From NCBI RefSeq assembly GCF_037023725.1, contig NZ_CP146077.1:1277001-1341000 (forward strand): a DNA stretch of 64,000 nt. Reading direction: 5' to 3'. Positions 54,209 through 63,320 of the stretch are shown here, piece by piece (within the stretch, counting starts at the first letter, position 1; the number at the start of each line of letters is the position of its first letter). This DNA is from Pseudomonas bubulae. Its GTDB lineage: Bacteria > Pseudomonadota > Gammaproteobacteria > Pseudomonadales > Pseudomonadaceae. A model generated the notes under the pieces. That model did not search any database. It was not told the origin of the DNA and was given only the letters and a program-made list of their open reading frames with translations. A program made the translations under genes and the position numbers.

Positions 54209-55729
54209 TTAGAAGAAACCCAGCGGGTTGATGTCGTAGCTCACCAGCAGGTTTTTGGTCTGTTGGTAGTGGTCGAGCATCATTTTGTGGGTTTCACGGC
54301 CGACGCCGGATTTTTTGTACCCGCCGAACGCGGCGTGTGCCGGGTAGAGGTGGTAACAGTTGGTCCACACGCGACCCGCCTTGATGGCACGGCCCATGCG
54401 ATAGGCGCGGTTGATGTCGCGGGTCCACAGGCCGGCGCCGAGGCCAAACTCGGTGTCGTTGGCAATCGCCAGCGCTTCGGCTTCGTCCTTGAAGGTGGTG
54501 ATGCTGACCACCGGGCCAAAGATTTCTTCCTGGAAGACGCGCATTTTGTTGGTGCCCTTGAGCAGGGTCGGCTGGATGTAATAGCCGGTTGCCAGATCGC
54601 CTTCGAGCTTGGCTACGGCACCGCCGGTCAGCAGTTCAGCGCCTTCGTTCCTGGCAATTTCAAGGTAGGACAGGATCTTGTCGAATTGCTGTTCGGAGGC
54701 CTGGGCGCCGACCATGGTGTCGGTGTCCAGCGGGTCTCCACGCTTGATTGCCTCGACCTTGCGCATCACCACTTTCATAAAGTCGTCGTAGATCGACTCC
54801 TGCACCAGCGCCCGCGACGGGCAGGTGCACACTTCGCCCTGGTTGAAGAATGCCAGCACCAGACCTTCAGCGGCTTTTTCAATAAAGGCCGGCTCGGCCT
54901 GCATGATGTCTTCGAAGAAGATGTTTGGCGACTTGCCACCCAGTTCCACGGTCGACGGGATGATGTTCTCGGCGGCACATTTCATGATGTGAGCGCCTAC
55001 AGGTGTGGAGCCAGTGAAGGCGATCTTGGCAATGCGTTTGCTGGTAGCCAGCGCTTCGCCTGCTTCTTTACCGAACCCCTGCACGACGTTGAGGACGCCC
55101 GGTGGCAGCAGGTCGCCGATCAGTTCCATAAAAACGGTGATGCTCAGCGGCGTTTGCTCAGCCGGTTTGAGCACGATGCAGTTGCCCGCCGCCAGTGCAG
55201 GGGCAAGTTTCCAGGCGGCCATCAGCAGCGGGAAGTTCCACGGAATGATCTGCCCGACCACGCCCAGCGGTTCGTGGATGTGATACGCCACGGTATTGCC
55301 GTCAATTTCGGCGGCGCTGCCTTCTTGAGCGCGGATGCAGCCGGCGTAGTAACGGAAATGATCCGCAGCCAGCGGCACGTCGGCGTTCAGGGTTTCGCGT
55401 ACGGCTTTGCCGTTGTCCCAGGTTTCGGTAATGGCCAGCAGTTCGAGGTTTTGCTCAATGCGGTCAGCAATCTTCAGCAACACCAGCGAACGTGCCTGCA
55501 CTGAGGTCGCGCCCCAGGCATCAGCAGCGGCGTGGGCAGCGTCGAGGGCTTTTTCGATGTCTTCGGCAGTAGAACGCGGGAATTCGGCAATGGCTTTGCC
55601 GTTGACCGGCGAGGTGTTGGTGAAGTACTGGCCTTTGACCGGTGCCACGAATTCGCCGCCGATGTAGTTACCGTAACGGCTCTTGAACGAAACAATCGAG
55701 CCTTCAGTACCGGGTTGTGCGTAACGCAT
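54209..55729 (-). CDS. exaC: Acetaldehyde dehydrogenase (ExaC type)
   Basis: A 506-aa NAD-dependent aldehyde dehydrogenase oxidising acetaldehyde from ethanolamine or ethanol to acetate. Active-site features: [52 protein letters not shown], catalytic Glu in [14 protein letters not shown], and Cys in [17 protein letters not shown]. The length and N-terminus ([27 protein letters not shown]) match PA4022. It is transcribed from its own sigma-54 promoter under the divergent eatR regulator and is separated from eat by a REP doublet. Confidence 0.95.
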   Translation of the reverse strand: MRYAQPGTEGSIVSFKSRYGNYIGGEFVAPVKGQYFTNTSPVNGKAIAEFPRSTAEDIEKALDAAHAAADAWGATSVQARSLVLLKIADRIEQNLELLAITETWDNGKAVRETLNADVPLAADHFRYYAGCIRAQEGSAAEIDGNTVAYHIHEPLGVVGQIIPWNFPLLMAAWKLAPALAAGNCIVLKPAEQTPLSITVFMELIGDLLPPGVLNVVQGFGKEAGEALATSKRIAKIAFTGSTPVGAHIMKCAAENIIPSTVELGGKSPNIFFEDIMQAEPAFIEKAAEGLVLAFFNQGEVCTCPSRALVQESIYDDFMKVVMRKVEAIKRGDPLDTDTMVGAQASEQQFDKILSYLEIARNEGAELLTGGAVAKLEGDLATGYYIQPTLLKGTNKMRVFQEEIFGPVVSITTFKDEAEALAIANDTEFGLGAGLWTRDINRAYRMGRAIKAGRVWTNCYHLYPAHAAFGGYKKSGVGRETHKMMLDHYQQTKNLLVSYDINPLGFF

Positions 55730-55793
55730 GGTGAGTGTCTCCTGGCTTTATTGTGCTTATGGGAGGACGCGCTGTGGCGCTGGCAAAAGTATG

Positions 55794-55809
55794 AGCAAGG
55801 GCTGGGCCA
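55794..55809 (-). promoter_or_regulatory. Sigma-54 promoter of exaC
   Basis: Read leftward: TGGCCCAGCCCTTGCT, GG-N10-GC, a good match to TGGCACR-N4-TTGCW. The expected transcript start is near 55783, about 54 nt before the exaC start codon. Confidence 0.87.
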
Positions 55810-55905
55810 TCTTTGTGCAGGCCTTGCCTTCCAAGGCTTTGCGGGTTTTGCCCGGTCGTTGGGGAGAGGGGCTTGTGGCACACCTGATACAGCTGTGGTG
55901 ACAAT

Positions 55906-55925
55906 TTGTACCAGTCTTGGCACAA
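55906..55925. promoter_or_regulatory. Palindromic upstream activator site (candidate EatR site)
   Basis: TTGTACCAGTCTTGGCACAA, arms TTGTACCA and TGGCACAA with one mismatch and a 4-nt spacer. The position about 100-120 bp upstream of a sigma-54 promoter is normal for an enhancer-binding protein. The assignment to EatR is inferred from adjacency. Confidence 0.65.
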
Positions 55926-56075
55926 CCGATGACCGGCCGGTCAGTTCGCGATTGCAAAGGCCGGTGAGCAAGAGGATGCTGGGCGTTCGGTTTGGACTGG
56001 ATCTTTGTTGCCGCTGAGGGCGAGTTGCCTCTGTTGAGCACGGGACCACCGAGACAGAGCGGAGAACAATAAGAA

Positions 56076-57956
56076 ATGCACAGCACCGATTTGCGCCGTC
56101 ACGCACGGCAAGTCATTGATGTCACCCGCGGTCGCCCGCAAGGGTGTGACCCGTCCATCGTCCGTTCCTGGCAGCGTTGCCTGGAGGACTATCACCTCGA
56201 TCCTGCGCAAACCATCGCCCCGACCGTACTTGAGCAAGGCCGTATCCTTGAAGGCCGCGAGCGTTTGCAGCAGGTGCTGAAAATTGCCGGTCACGAAATG
56301 AACAGCCTGCATCAGCAACTCTCCGGTGCCGGGCACGCGGTGCTATTGACTGATGCCCGTGGCGTGATCCTCAACTGTGTCACTGCCCCCTCCGAACGCA
56401 AGGTGTTCGAGCAGGCGGGGCTTTGGCTGGGGGCCGACTGGAGCGAAGCCAGGGAGGGTACCAACGGCATCGGTACCTGCCTGGTCGAGCGTCAGGCACT
56501 GACCATCCATCAGGATGAACACTTTCGTGGCCGGCACACCGGGCTGACCTGCTCGGCCAGCCCGGTGTTCGATCCGCAGGGCGAATTGCTGGCGGTGCTC
56601 GACGTGTCTTCGGCCCGCCATGAGGCTTCCCGTCAGAGCCAGTTTCATACGATGGCGCTGGTTAATCTGTCAGCGAAAATCATCGAAAACAGCTACTTCC
56701 TCGGGCACTTTCAGAATCAGTGGCTGCTGCGTTTTCATCTGCACGCCGAGTCTGTCGGATTGTTCAGCGAAGGCATGCTGGCGTTTGATGGCGACGGAGT
56801 TATAGGCGCGGTTAACCAGAGTGCCCTGAACCTGCTAGGGCATGTGCGTGGCAGTTTGCTCGGGCAATCGGTCGACAGTGTTTTCGATTGCCCGCGGGAT
56901 GAGCTTTTCAGTCGGGCCACCCTCCAGGCGAATGCCAGTTGGCCGCTGCATACCCGCGACGGGCGTCGATTATTTGCGGCACTGCGCGGCCAGCCACGGA
57001 ACGGGCCTGCCCCGGTCATGGTGCAAGCCGAGCCACCGCGCCCGAGCAGCATCTGCCTGGGTGATGAGGCCCTGCAGACAGATTTTCGCCGGGCATTACG
57101 GGTGTTTGAGCGCGATGTGCCGCTGCTGGTCAATGGTGAAACCGGCTCCGGCAAAGAAGCCTTTGCCAAGGCTGTGCATCAAGCCAGCTTGCGCAGCAGT
57201 AAGCCGTTTGTGGCGCTCAACTGCGCGTCGATCCCCGAAAGCCTGATCGAGAGCGAACTGTTCGGCTATCGCGGTGGCAGTTTTACCGGGGCACGCAAGG
57301 AAGGCATGCAGGGCAAGTTGCAGCAGGCCGATGGCGGCACCCTGTTTCTGGATGAAATTGGCGATATGCCGCTGGCGTTGCAAACCCGGTTGTTAAGAGT
57401 GCTGGAGGACCGTGTGGTGGTGCCCATTGGTGGCGAGCCGATGGCGGTCAACGTGCGCATTATCAGCGCCACCCACCGTAACTTGCAGGAGCGCGTGGCG
57501 GACGGCAGTTTTCGTGAAGACCTGTATTACCGCCTTAATGGACTGGAAATCGGTTTGCCAGCGTTGCGCGAGCGCACGGACAAATCGCAGTTGCTGGACT
57601 TCTTGCTGGCCGAAGAGGCGGGAGGGCAGCGCCTGTTTATCAGCCCGGCGGCGCGTGAGGCGTTGCTGGATTTTGCCTGGCCAGGCAACGTGCGTCAGCT
57701 GCGCAATGTGCTGCGAACCCTGGCTGCACTCTGCGAAAACGACGTGATCCAGTACGAAGATCTGCCGGCCACTATTCGCCTGGCTCCGCCCAAAGCCCCT
57801 GAAGCATGTGAATACCCGCTTGAGGATGCCGAAAAGCAGGCCTTGTTGCTGGCGCTCGAACTGCACCGCTGGCATATGACCCATACCGCGCTGCAACTGG
57901 GGGTGAGCCGCAACACCCTGTATAGAAAGCTGCGCAAGCATGGGATTGAGCGGTAA
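56076..57956 (+). CDS. eatR: Sigma-54-dependent regulator of ethanolamine catabolism (EatR, AcoR-like)
   Basis: A 626-aa enhancer-binding protein. The N-terminal GAF-type sensor (VLLTDARGVILNCVTAPSERKVFEQAGLWLGADWSE, EGTNGIGTCLVER) is of the AcoR kind; a PAS-like segment follows (about residues 225-310). The AAA+ domain has Walker A NGETGSGKEAFAKAVH, GSFTGA in place of GAFTGA, and Walker B GGTLFLDEIGDMP. The C-terminus is a Fis-type helix-turn-helix (ALQLGVSRNTLYRKLRKHGI). It is divergent from exaC and should activate both sigma-54 promoters here. Confidence 0.93.
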   Translation: MHSTDLRRHARQVIDVTRGRPQGCDPSIVRSWQRCLEDYHLDPAQTIAPTVLEQGRILEGRERLQQVLKIAGHEMNSLHQQLSGAGHAVLLTDARGVILNCVTAPSERKVFEQAGLWLGADWSEAREGTNGIGTCLVERQALTIHQDEHFRGRHTGLTCSASPVFDPQGELLAVLDVSSARHEASRQSQFHTMALVNLSAKIIENSYFLGHFQNQWLLRFHLHAESVGLFSEGMLAFDGDGVIGAVNQSALNLLGHVRGSLLGQSVDSVFDCPRDELFSRATLQANASWPLHTRDGRRLFAALRGQPRNGPAPVMVQAEPPRPSSICLGDEALQTDFRRALRVFERDVPLLVNGETGSGKEAFAKAVHQASLRSSKPFVALNCASIPESLIESELFGYRGGSFTGARKEGMQGKLQQADGGTLFLDEIGDMPLALQTRLLRVLEDRVVVPIGGEPMAVNVRIISATHRNLQERVADGSFREDLYYRLNGLEIGLPALRERTDKSQLLDFLLAEEAGGQRLFISPAAREALLDFAWPGNVRQLRNVLRTLAALCENDVIQYEDLPATIRLAPPKAPEACEYPLEDAEKQALLLALELHRWHMTHTALQLGVSRNTLYRKLRKHGIER

Positions 57957-57965
57957 TGCTTAAAA

Positions 57966-58076
57966 GCCCCTCACCCCAACCGTCTCCCGGAGGGTGAGGG
58001 GGCTGACCTGAGGCGTTGCGCAAATCCGCTTTTGCTTTTAGTCGCCTCTCCCTCAGGGAGAGGGCTAGGGTGAGGG
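57966..58076. repeat. Dispersed inverted-repeat element, copy 2 (GCCCCTCACCCC family)
   Basis: The same element as 5385-5497, about 111 bp, with GCCCCTCACCCCAACC at the start and a GGGTGAGGG end, plus the shared core GGCGTTGCGCAAA. It is located between eatR and mpl. Confidence 0.8.
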
Positions 58077-58145
58077 TTTCAGAATCATCAGGTGCGAAAA
58101 GAACCTTGCTACGCTACCCTTCGCCGATGGTTTACGAGGTCAACT

Positions 58146-59495
58146 ATGCACATTCATATTTTGGGTATTTGCGGCACTTTCATGGGGTCGCTGGCGGTTC
58201 TGGCCAAAGAACTGGGCCATCACGTTACTGGCTCAGACGCCAACGTCTATCCGCCGATGAGCACCCAGCTGCAGGCTCAAGGTATTGAACTAACCCAGGG
58301 CTATGACCCGGTTCAGCTCGATCCGGCGCCAGATGTAGTGGTGATCGGCAATGCGCTGTCCCGTGGCAACCCCGCAGTTGAGTACGTGCTCAACAAGGGC
58401 CTGCCTTACGTGTCCGGCCCGCAATGGCTGGCTGACCATGTGCTGCAAGGCCGCTGGGTACTGGCCGTGGCAGGTACCCACGGTAAAACCACGACCAGCA
58501 GCATGCTGGCCTGGGTGCTGGAGTACGCGGGCATGGCCCCGGGTTTCCTGATTGGCGGTGTGCCGCAGAACTTTGCCGTGTCGGCCCGTCTGGGTGATAC
58601 GCCGTTCTTTGTGGTAGAAGCCGATGAATATGACAGCGCCTTTTTCGACAAGCGCTCGAAGTTTGTCCACTACCGTCCGCGCACGGCAATCCTCAACAAT
58701 CTCGAGTTCGATCACGCTGACATCTTCCCGGACTTGCCGGCCATTGAGCGGCAATTCCACCATTTGGTGCGCACTATCCCGAGTGAAGGGCTGGTTATCC
58801 ACCCGACCACCGAGCCTGCATTGCAGCGTGTAATCGAAATGGGCTGCTGGACGCCGGTACAAACCACGGGCGTCGATGGTCAATGGCAAGCCAGGCTGCT
58901 CAGTGATGACGGCTCTCGCTTTGAGGTGCTGTTTGACGGCGCGCTGCAAGGTACCGTCGATTGGAACATGACCGGCCAGCATAACGTGGCCAACGCCCTG
59001 GCGACCCTGGCCGCAGCGCGCCATGTCGGCGTGGTGCCGAGCATGGCGATAGATGGGTTGAGCGCTTTCAAAAGCGTGAAACGACGTATGGAGAAAGTCG
59101 CCGAAGTCCACGGCATTACCCTCTACGACGACTTTGCCCACCATCCGACTGCGATCGCGACCACCCTCGATGGCCTGCGCAAGCACATTGGTGACGCGCC
59201 CTTGATCGCGGTGATTGAGCCGCGCTCCAACTCCATGAAGCTCGGAGCCCACCGTGATGGCCTGCCGCAAAGCGTGGTGCAGGCGGATCATGTGGTCTGG
59301 TATGCCCCGGCCAATCTGGGTTGGGATCTGGCCGCGACGGTGGCATCGAGCCCGGTGCCGACCAAGGTGTGCGATTCGCTGGACGCCATCATTGCCGAGG
59401 TCAAGGCCCAGGTTAAGCCCGGTACCCATGTGGTGATCATGAGCAATGGCGGCTTCGGCGGGCTGCATGGCAAGCTGGCGGAAGCGCTGCAATGA
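58146..59495 (+). CDS. mpl: UDP-MurNAc:L-Ala-gamma-D-Glu-meso-DAP ligase
   Basis: A 449-aa Mur ligase that recycles cell-wall tripeptide onto UDP-MurNAc. N-terminal [42 protein letters not shown]-binding [41 protein letters not shown], and the C-terminal domain [25 protein letters not shown]. Length normal. GAGG precedes ATG 58146. Its stop overlaps the ubiX start (ATGA). Confidence 0.96.
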   Translation: MHIHILGICGTFMGSLAVLAKELGHHVTGSDANVYPPMSTQLQAQGIELTQGYDPVQLDPAPDVVVIGNALSRGNPAVEYVLNKGLPYVSGPQWLADHVLQGRWVLAVAGTHGKTTTSSMLAWVLEYAGMAPGFLIGGVPQNFAVSARLGDTPFFVVEADEYDSAFFDKRSKFVHYRPRTAILNNLEFDHADIFPDLPAIERQFHHLVRTIPSEGLVIHPTTEPALQRVIEMGCWTPVQTTGVDGQWQARLLSDDGSRFEVLFDGALQGTVDWNMTGQHNVANALATLAAARHVGVVPSMAIDGLSAFKSVKRRMEKVAEVHGITLYDDFAHHPTAIATTLDGLRKHIGDAPLIAVIEPRSNSMKLGAHRDGLPQSVVQADHVVWYAPANLGWDLAATVASSPVPTKVCDSLDAIIAEVKAQVKPGTHVVIMSNGGFGGLHGKLAEALQ

Positions 59496-60121
59496 GTGGC
59501 CCGGAACGCATAACCCTGGCGGTCACCGGTGCTTCCGGCATGCCGTACGCCTTGCGCCTGCTCGATTGCCTGGTGCGCGAAGACCGCGAAGTCCACTTCC
59601 TGATCTCCAAGGCCGCACAATTGGTCATGGCAACCGAAACGGATGTCAGCCTGCCGCCAAAGCCACAAGCAATGCAGGCTTTTCTGACTGAATACACGGG
59701 CGCTGCCGCAGGGCAGATTCGCGTATACGGCAAGGAGGACTGGATGTCGCCCGTGGCTTCGGGGTCGGGAGCACCCGCTGCGATGGTGGTGGTGCCGTGT
59801 TCTACCGGCACCCTGTCGGGGATTGCCACCGGCGCTTGCAACAACCTGATCGAGCGGGCCGCAGACGTGACGCTCAAGGAGCGTCGCCAGCTGATTCTGG
59901 TGCCGCGTGAGGCGCCGTATTCCAGTATCCATCTGGAGAACATGCTCAAGCTGTCCAATATGGGCGCGGTAATAGTGCCTGCATCGCCCGGCTTTTATCA
60001 TCAACCGCAGACTATCGATGACCTGGTGGATTTTGTGGTGGCGCGCATTCTCAACCTGCTCAATATCCCCCAGGACATGCTCCCGCGCTGGGGCGAGTAC
60101 CATGTGGGCGGCGATGAGTAA
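59492..60121 (+). CDS. ubiX: Flavin prenyltransferase UbiX
   Basis: A 209-aa enzyme making prenylated FMN, the cofactor of UbiD decarboxylases in ubiquinone synthesis. FMN-binding [21 protein letters not shown], the [25 protein letters not shown] loop, [39 protein letters not shown]. It is coupled to mpl by a 4-nt overlap and to the lipoprotein gene by an 8-nt overlap. Confidence 0.96.
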   Translation: MSGPERITLAVTGASGMPYALRLLDCLVREDREVHFLISKAAQLVMATETDVSLPPKPQAMQAFLTEYTGAAAGQIRVYGKEDWMSPVASGSGAPAAMVVVPCSTGTLSGIATGACNNLIERAADVTLKERRQLILVPREAPYSSIHLENMLKLSNMGAVIVPASPGFYHQPQTIDDLVDFVVARILNLLNIPQDMLPRWGEYHVGGDE

Positions 60122-60401
60122 GGCGCTATTGGCCCTGCTGGTGGCGGCTCTGGTTTGTGGTTGCGCCAGCGTGCGAACGCTGGATGCGGCCAAGCCGGGC
60201 GCTCCCGTTGTGTACTCGGGTACGCGGCTGGACGTGTATGCCCTTGAGGGCGGGTGCTGTGCCAAGGATCGCTTTGGCGCCGAGGCTCCGCGCTATCCGG
60301 GCCTGGACCTGCCCGCCAGCGCGTTGCTCGATACCGTACTATTGCCGTTGTCCGTGCTGACGGTGCTGGGTGTCGGGTTTCAGGCCAGCGGTGGTTTGTA
60401 G
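60114..60401 (+). CDS. YceK/YidQ-family lipoprotein
   Basis: A 95-aa lipoprotein with a signal peptide ending in a lipobox (ALVCGC, acylated Cys near residue 17) and the YceK-type motif [19 protein letters not shown], then [22 protein letters not shown]. The start ATG 60114 lies inside the end of ubiX, so translation is coupled. Function unknown; probably a small periplasmic-facing membrane-anchored protein. Confidence 0.85.
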   Translation: MSKALLALLVAALVCGCASVRTLDAAKPGAPVVYSGTRLDVYALEGGCCAKDRFGAEAPRYPGLDLPASALLDTVLLPLSVLTVLGVGFQASGGL

Positions 60402-60417
60402 CCAGCAGGGCGGGTGA

Positions 60418-61059
60418 CTATTTACCCAGCTTGCGCAACTCATCGGATTCGATCACCCGCACGCCGTCCTGTTCTTCCAGTGCCAGGCGCCACAGCGCAC
60501 GGGCCAGCTGGCAGGCTTCGATACCGTGGTACTTGCCCGGAATCAGTTTGGACAGTGGCCCGGCGATCTGTTCGGCCAGACGTGGCTCGACGCGATCGCC
60601 CAGTAGCAGGGAAGGACGGGCAATGGTCAGTTGCGGCCAGTTTTGCGCGCGCAGCGACTGCTCCATTTCACCCTTGACCCGGTTATAGAACACCGAGGAC
60701 TTGGGATCGGCGCCGATGGCACTGACCACCACCAGATGGCGTGCGCCCATTTCCCGCGCGCGTTTGGCGAAAGCCACCACCATGTCGTGATCCACCGCGC
60801 GGAAGGCTGCCTCGGAACCTGCCTGCTTGATCGTGGTGCCCAGGCAGCAGAAGGCGACATCGACCCGGCCACTGAGTTGAGGCAGGAACACGGCGGGGTC
60901 ACCTACCGGGTTTTCCAGGTGCGGATGCGCCGCCAGAGGCTTGCGTGAAGGGGCGAGCACGCGGGTGATGGTGGGCTCGTTGAGCAGGCGGTCAAGTAGC
61001 AGTTCGCCGGTAAGGCCGGTAGCGCCTGCGAGCAAAATATGTGAAGGCGTCAAGTGCAT
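60418..61059 (-). CDS. NAD(P)-binding Rossmann protein (HTATIP2/atypical SDR-like)
   Basis: A 213-aa atypical short-chain dehydrogenase with the nucleotide-binding start [20 protein letters not shown], a second strand [20 protein letters not shown] segment, and [25 protein letters not shown] (YNRVK as YxxxK). The family resembles human HTATIP2/TIP30 and yeast FMP52. Substrate unknown. It is convergent with the YceK-like gene, with a gap of only 16 nt. ATG 61059 is the preferred start. Confidence 0.85.
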   Translation of the reverse strand: MHLTPSHILLAGATGLTGELLLDRLLNEPTITRVLAPSRKPLAAHPHLENPVGDPAVFLPQLSGRVDVAFCCLGTTIKQAGSEAAFRAVDHDMVVAFAKRAREMGARHLVVVSAIGADPKSSVFYNRVKGEMEQSLRAQNWPQLTIARPSLLLGDRVEPRLAEQIAGPLSKLIPGKYHGIEACQLARALWRLALEEQDGVRVIESDELRKLGK

Positions 61060-61108
61060 AATGTTTCTCCCTTGATACAACCAGCTTAGCCATTCCAGGG
61101 TTATTTGC

Positions 61109-62791
61109 TTACTGCAAAGCCTGTTTCGCTTGTTGTTGACGCAAGCGTTGCCAGTGGTTCAGAACGCCTTTTGGCGCCCAGATTTGCGGTTCGGATGGCT
61201 CGTAGCCATCCGCTTGTTCGCGTTCGGCCACGTACTGCCTGGCCAGTTTGAAGGCTTTTTGCAGGTCGTCGGTCTGGTTCAGCGCCTGAGCAAACAAGGC
61301 ATTGCCGAAGTAGGTAAAGTCGGCTTCTTCAGAGCAGCCAAAAGACACGCGGTCAGCCTGGGATGCGGTCATGATCAGGGTTTTTTCATCCTTGAGCGCG
61401 GGGATAAAACCGCCTGAATAGCAGGATGAAATCACGATGATCTTGTCGCGGTTTTTCAGTGGGGCCAAGGCTGCAGCTAGTTCGTCGGCGGGCAGGTCTG
61501 CCAGCTCCATGCGCGGTTGATCGAGTACCAGCTCGTGTTCCTGGGTGCCGTGGCTGGTCAGATAAATGAAAATCAGGTCTTCAGGGCCGGTGCGCCCGGC
61601 CAGGGTTTTTGCCGCGCGGTACAGGTTTTCGCGGGTGGCCATGGGGCGATCGAGCAGATGGTCGCGGTGGTTCACCAGGGTGATCCGGCCACGGCTGCCA
61701 AAACGGCTGGCCAGCATGTCGCTGACGTAATCGGCTTCGCGCTTGAACACGCTCTGCTTGCCGTCGCCCGCCAGCACCAGGCTGTACAGCTCGATTGCCG
61801 GGGTGGATGGGGCAACGCCGTCCAGCGCCTTGTTGAGCAATGTGCCCTGGTTGAGCAGCCCCAGCTCCAGCGGGTCGGGCAAGACTGTCCCTTTGGCATC
61901 GCGCACTCGCTGGCCGTTGAGCCAGTAGCCGCTTTGTACGGTACCGTCGCTCAGGGTCAGGGTGCCCTGGCCCTGATAGGTGTCTGCGGCGAACTCGCCA
62001 ACATAGGTGCTGCCGTCGGGCAGGCTCAAATGGCCGGGACCGTTGAAGCGCCACTCGTTGAACATGCCGCTGTAGTGGCTGCCGTCGATGCCTGTCAGTT
62101 CGCCCTTGCCGGTTAAAGCGCCGTCCTTGAAGTCGCCGCTCCACACATCGCCGTCGGCATTCTCATAGCGGCCCTTGCCGTTGAGCTGGTTGTGCTTGAA
62201 CGCGCCCTCGTACTGGTCGCCGTCGGCGCTGTTGAAGATGCCGTTGCCTTCAAGTTCGCCATTGACGAACTCGCCGACGAACTCATTGCCGCTGGCATCG
62301 CTGCGCCTGCCGGTGCCGTGGGGTTTGCCGTGGGCAAACTGGCCCTGGTACTGGCTGCCGTCTTCCAGCTCCAGATGGCCATCGCCCGAGAACTGGTCAT
62401 CCTTGAAGTCGCCGCGATAGCTCAGGGTACCTTGCTTGAGCGTGCCCTCGCCCTCGCGGTTGCCCAGCTTGAACCCGCCCTCGTAGGTACTGTCGTGGGT
62501 GGTCAGGCGGCCATGGCCGCTGTACAGGCCTTGCGCGAAACCGCCGCGATAGCTATCGCCATTGCTGGCGTGCCACTCGCCCTGGCCGTGCCACTGGCCA
62601 TTTTTGAACTCCCCTGCGTACCAATTGCCATTCGGATAGTCGATACGGCCCTGGCCCTGCAGCAACCCGTTGACCACTTCGCCTCGATAGCGCCCGCCAT
62701 CGGGCAGGCGTGCGTCGGGCGGTAACAGTGATTCACCGTCTCCACAGGCCGTCAGCAGCAGGGTCAAAGCAAGGGGGGCAAATGGGCGCAT
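61109..62791 (-). CDS. MORN-repeat lipoprotein with C13/caspase-fold peptidase domain
   Basis: About 560 aa. Signal peptide with lipobox (LLLTACGDG). Residues about 30-310 consist of about twelve MORN repeats of the form YxGxFxxGxxxGxG ([48 protein letters not shown]). The C-terminal 220 residues are a C13/legumain-like domain with catalytic His in [13 protein letters not shown] and Cys in [12 protein letters not shown]. It may process or cross-bind envelope partners; the substrate is unknown. The family is conserved near ubiX in Pseudomonas. Confidence 0.87.
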   Translation of the reverse strand: MRPFAPLALTLLLTACGDGESLLPPDARLPDGGRYRGEVVNGLLQGQGRIDYPNGNWYAGEFKNGQWHGQGEWHASNGDSYRGGFAQGLYSGHGRLTTHDSTYEGGFKLGNREGEGTLKQGTLSYRGDFKDDQFSGDGHLELEDGSQYQGQFAHGKPHGTGRRSDASGNEFVGEFVNGELEGNGIFNSADGDQYEGAFKHNQLNGKGRYENADGDVWSGDFKDGALTGKGELTGIDGSHYSGMFNEWRFNGPGHLSLPDGSTYVGEFAADTYQGQGTLTLSDGTVQSGYWLNGQRVRDAKGTVLPDPLELGLLNQGTLLNKALDGVAPSTPAIELYSLVLAGDGKQSVFKREADYVSDMLASRFGSRGRITLVNHRDHLLDRPMATRENLYRAAKTLAGRTGPEDLIFIYLTSHGTQEHELVLDQPRMELADLPADELAAALAPLKNRDKIIVISSCYSGGFIPALKDEKTLIMTASQADRVSFGCSEEADFTYFGNALFAQALNQTDDLQKAFKLARQYVAEREQADGYEPSEPQIWAPKGVLNHWQRLRQQQAKQALQ

Positions 62792-62957
62792 AACGGGATC
62801 CGGATAATTAAGCCACCGAGTATGCCGCAGCAATGGAAGCTGTCTATAGGCCCGGATGAAACATCGGCAGTTATTGTATGCCAAGGTGCAAGCCTGGGCC
62901 GTTGGTCGGTAGGACGTGCTTATAATGCGGCACAAAAATATTCGCTGGAGAGGTGAA

Positions 62958-63320
62958 ATGTTGCTACGCGGCTTGACTTGGCTGGTGCTGTTTCAATTGC
63001 TCGGTACCGCCCTCAATCACTTGTTCGTCCCCGTATTGCCCGGGCCCATTATCGGATTGCTGCTGTTGTTGGGCTTCTTGATGGTGCGCGGTCAAGTCAG
63101 CGAGCCATTGAGTCAGGCTGCCGGCGGGTTGTTGCGTTATTTACCCTTGCTGTTGGTGCCGCCCGCGGTGGGCGTGATGGTGTACGCCGCCGATATTGCC
63201 GCTGACTTCTGGGCGATTGTCGGGGCGCTGGTGCTGTCGCTATTGATCTCGATGGCATTCGTCGGCGTACTGATGCAGCGTCTGCTCAAGAATCACAGCC
63301 ATCCCGAGGAGCGGCCATGA
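62958..63320 (+). CDS. CidA/LrgA-family holin-like protein
   Basis: A 120-aa membrane protein with four helices (LTWLVLFQLLGTALNHL, PGPIIGLLLLLGFLMV, LLRYLPLLLVPPAVGVMVY, FWAIVGALVLSLLISMAFVGVLM). The conserved VPGPIIG-type motif (LPGPIIGLLLLLG) identifies the LrgA/CidA family, linked to murein hydrolase control and metabolite export. GGAGAGG precedes ATG 62958. It overlaps the LrgB-like gene by 4 nt, as usual for this pair. Confidence 0.92.
   Translation: MLLRGLTWLVLFQLLGTALNHLFVPVLPGPIIGLLLLLGFLMVRGQVSEPLSQAAGGLLRYLPLLLVPPAVGVMVYAADIAADFWAIVGALVLSLLISMAFVGVLMQRLLKNHSHPEERP

Larger units (their letters stand above)
55730..56075. other. exaC-eatR divergent control region
   Basis: A 346-nt non-coding gap. 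It contains the exaC sigma-54 promoter (55794-55809) and an upstream palindrome (55906-55925) about 115 nt from that promoter; CTGTGGTGACAATTTG beside it may be a partial second site. A sigma-70 promoter for eatR is presumed near 56000 but not clear. Confidence 0.7.
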
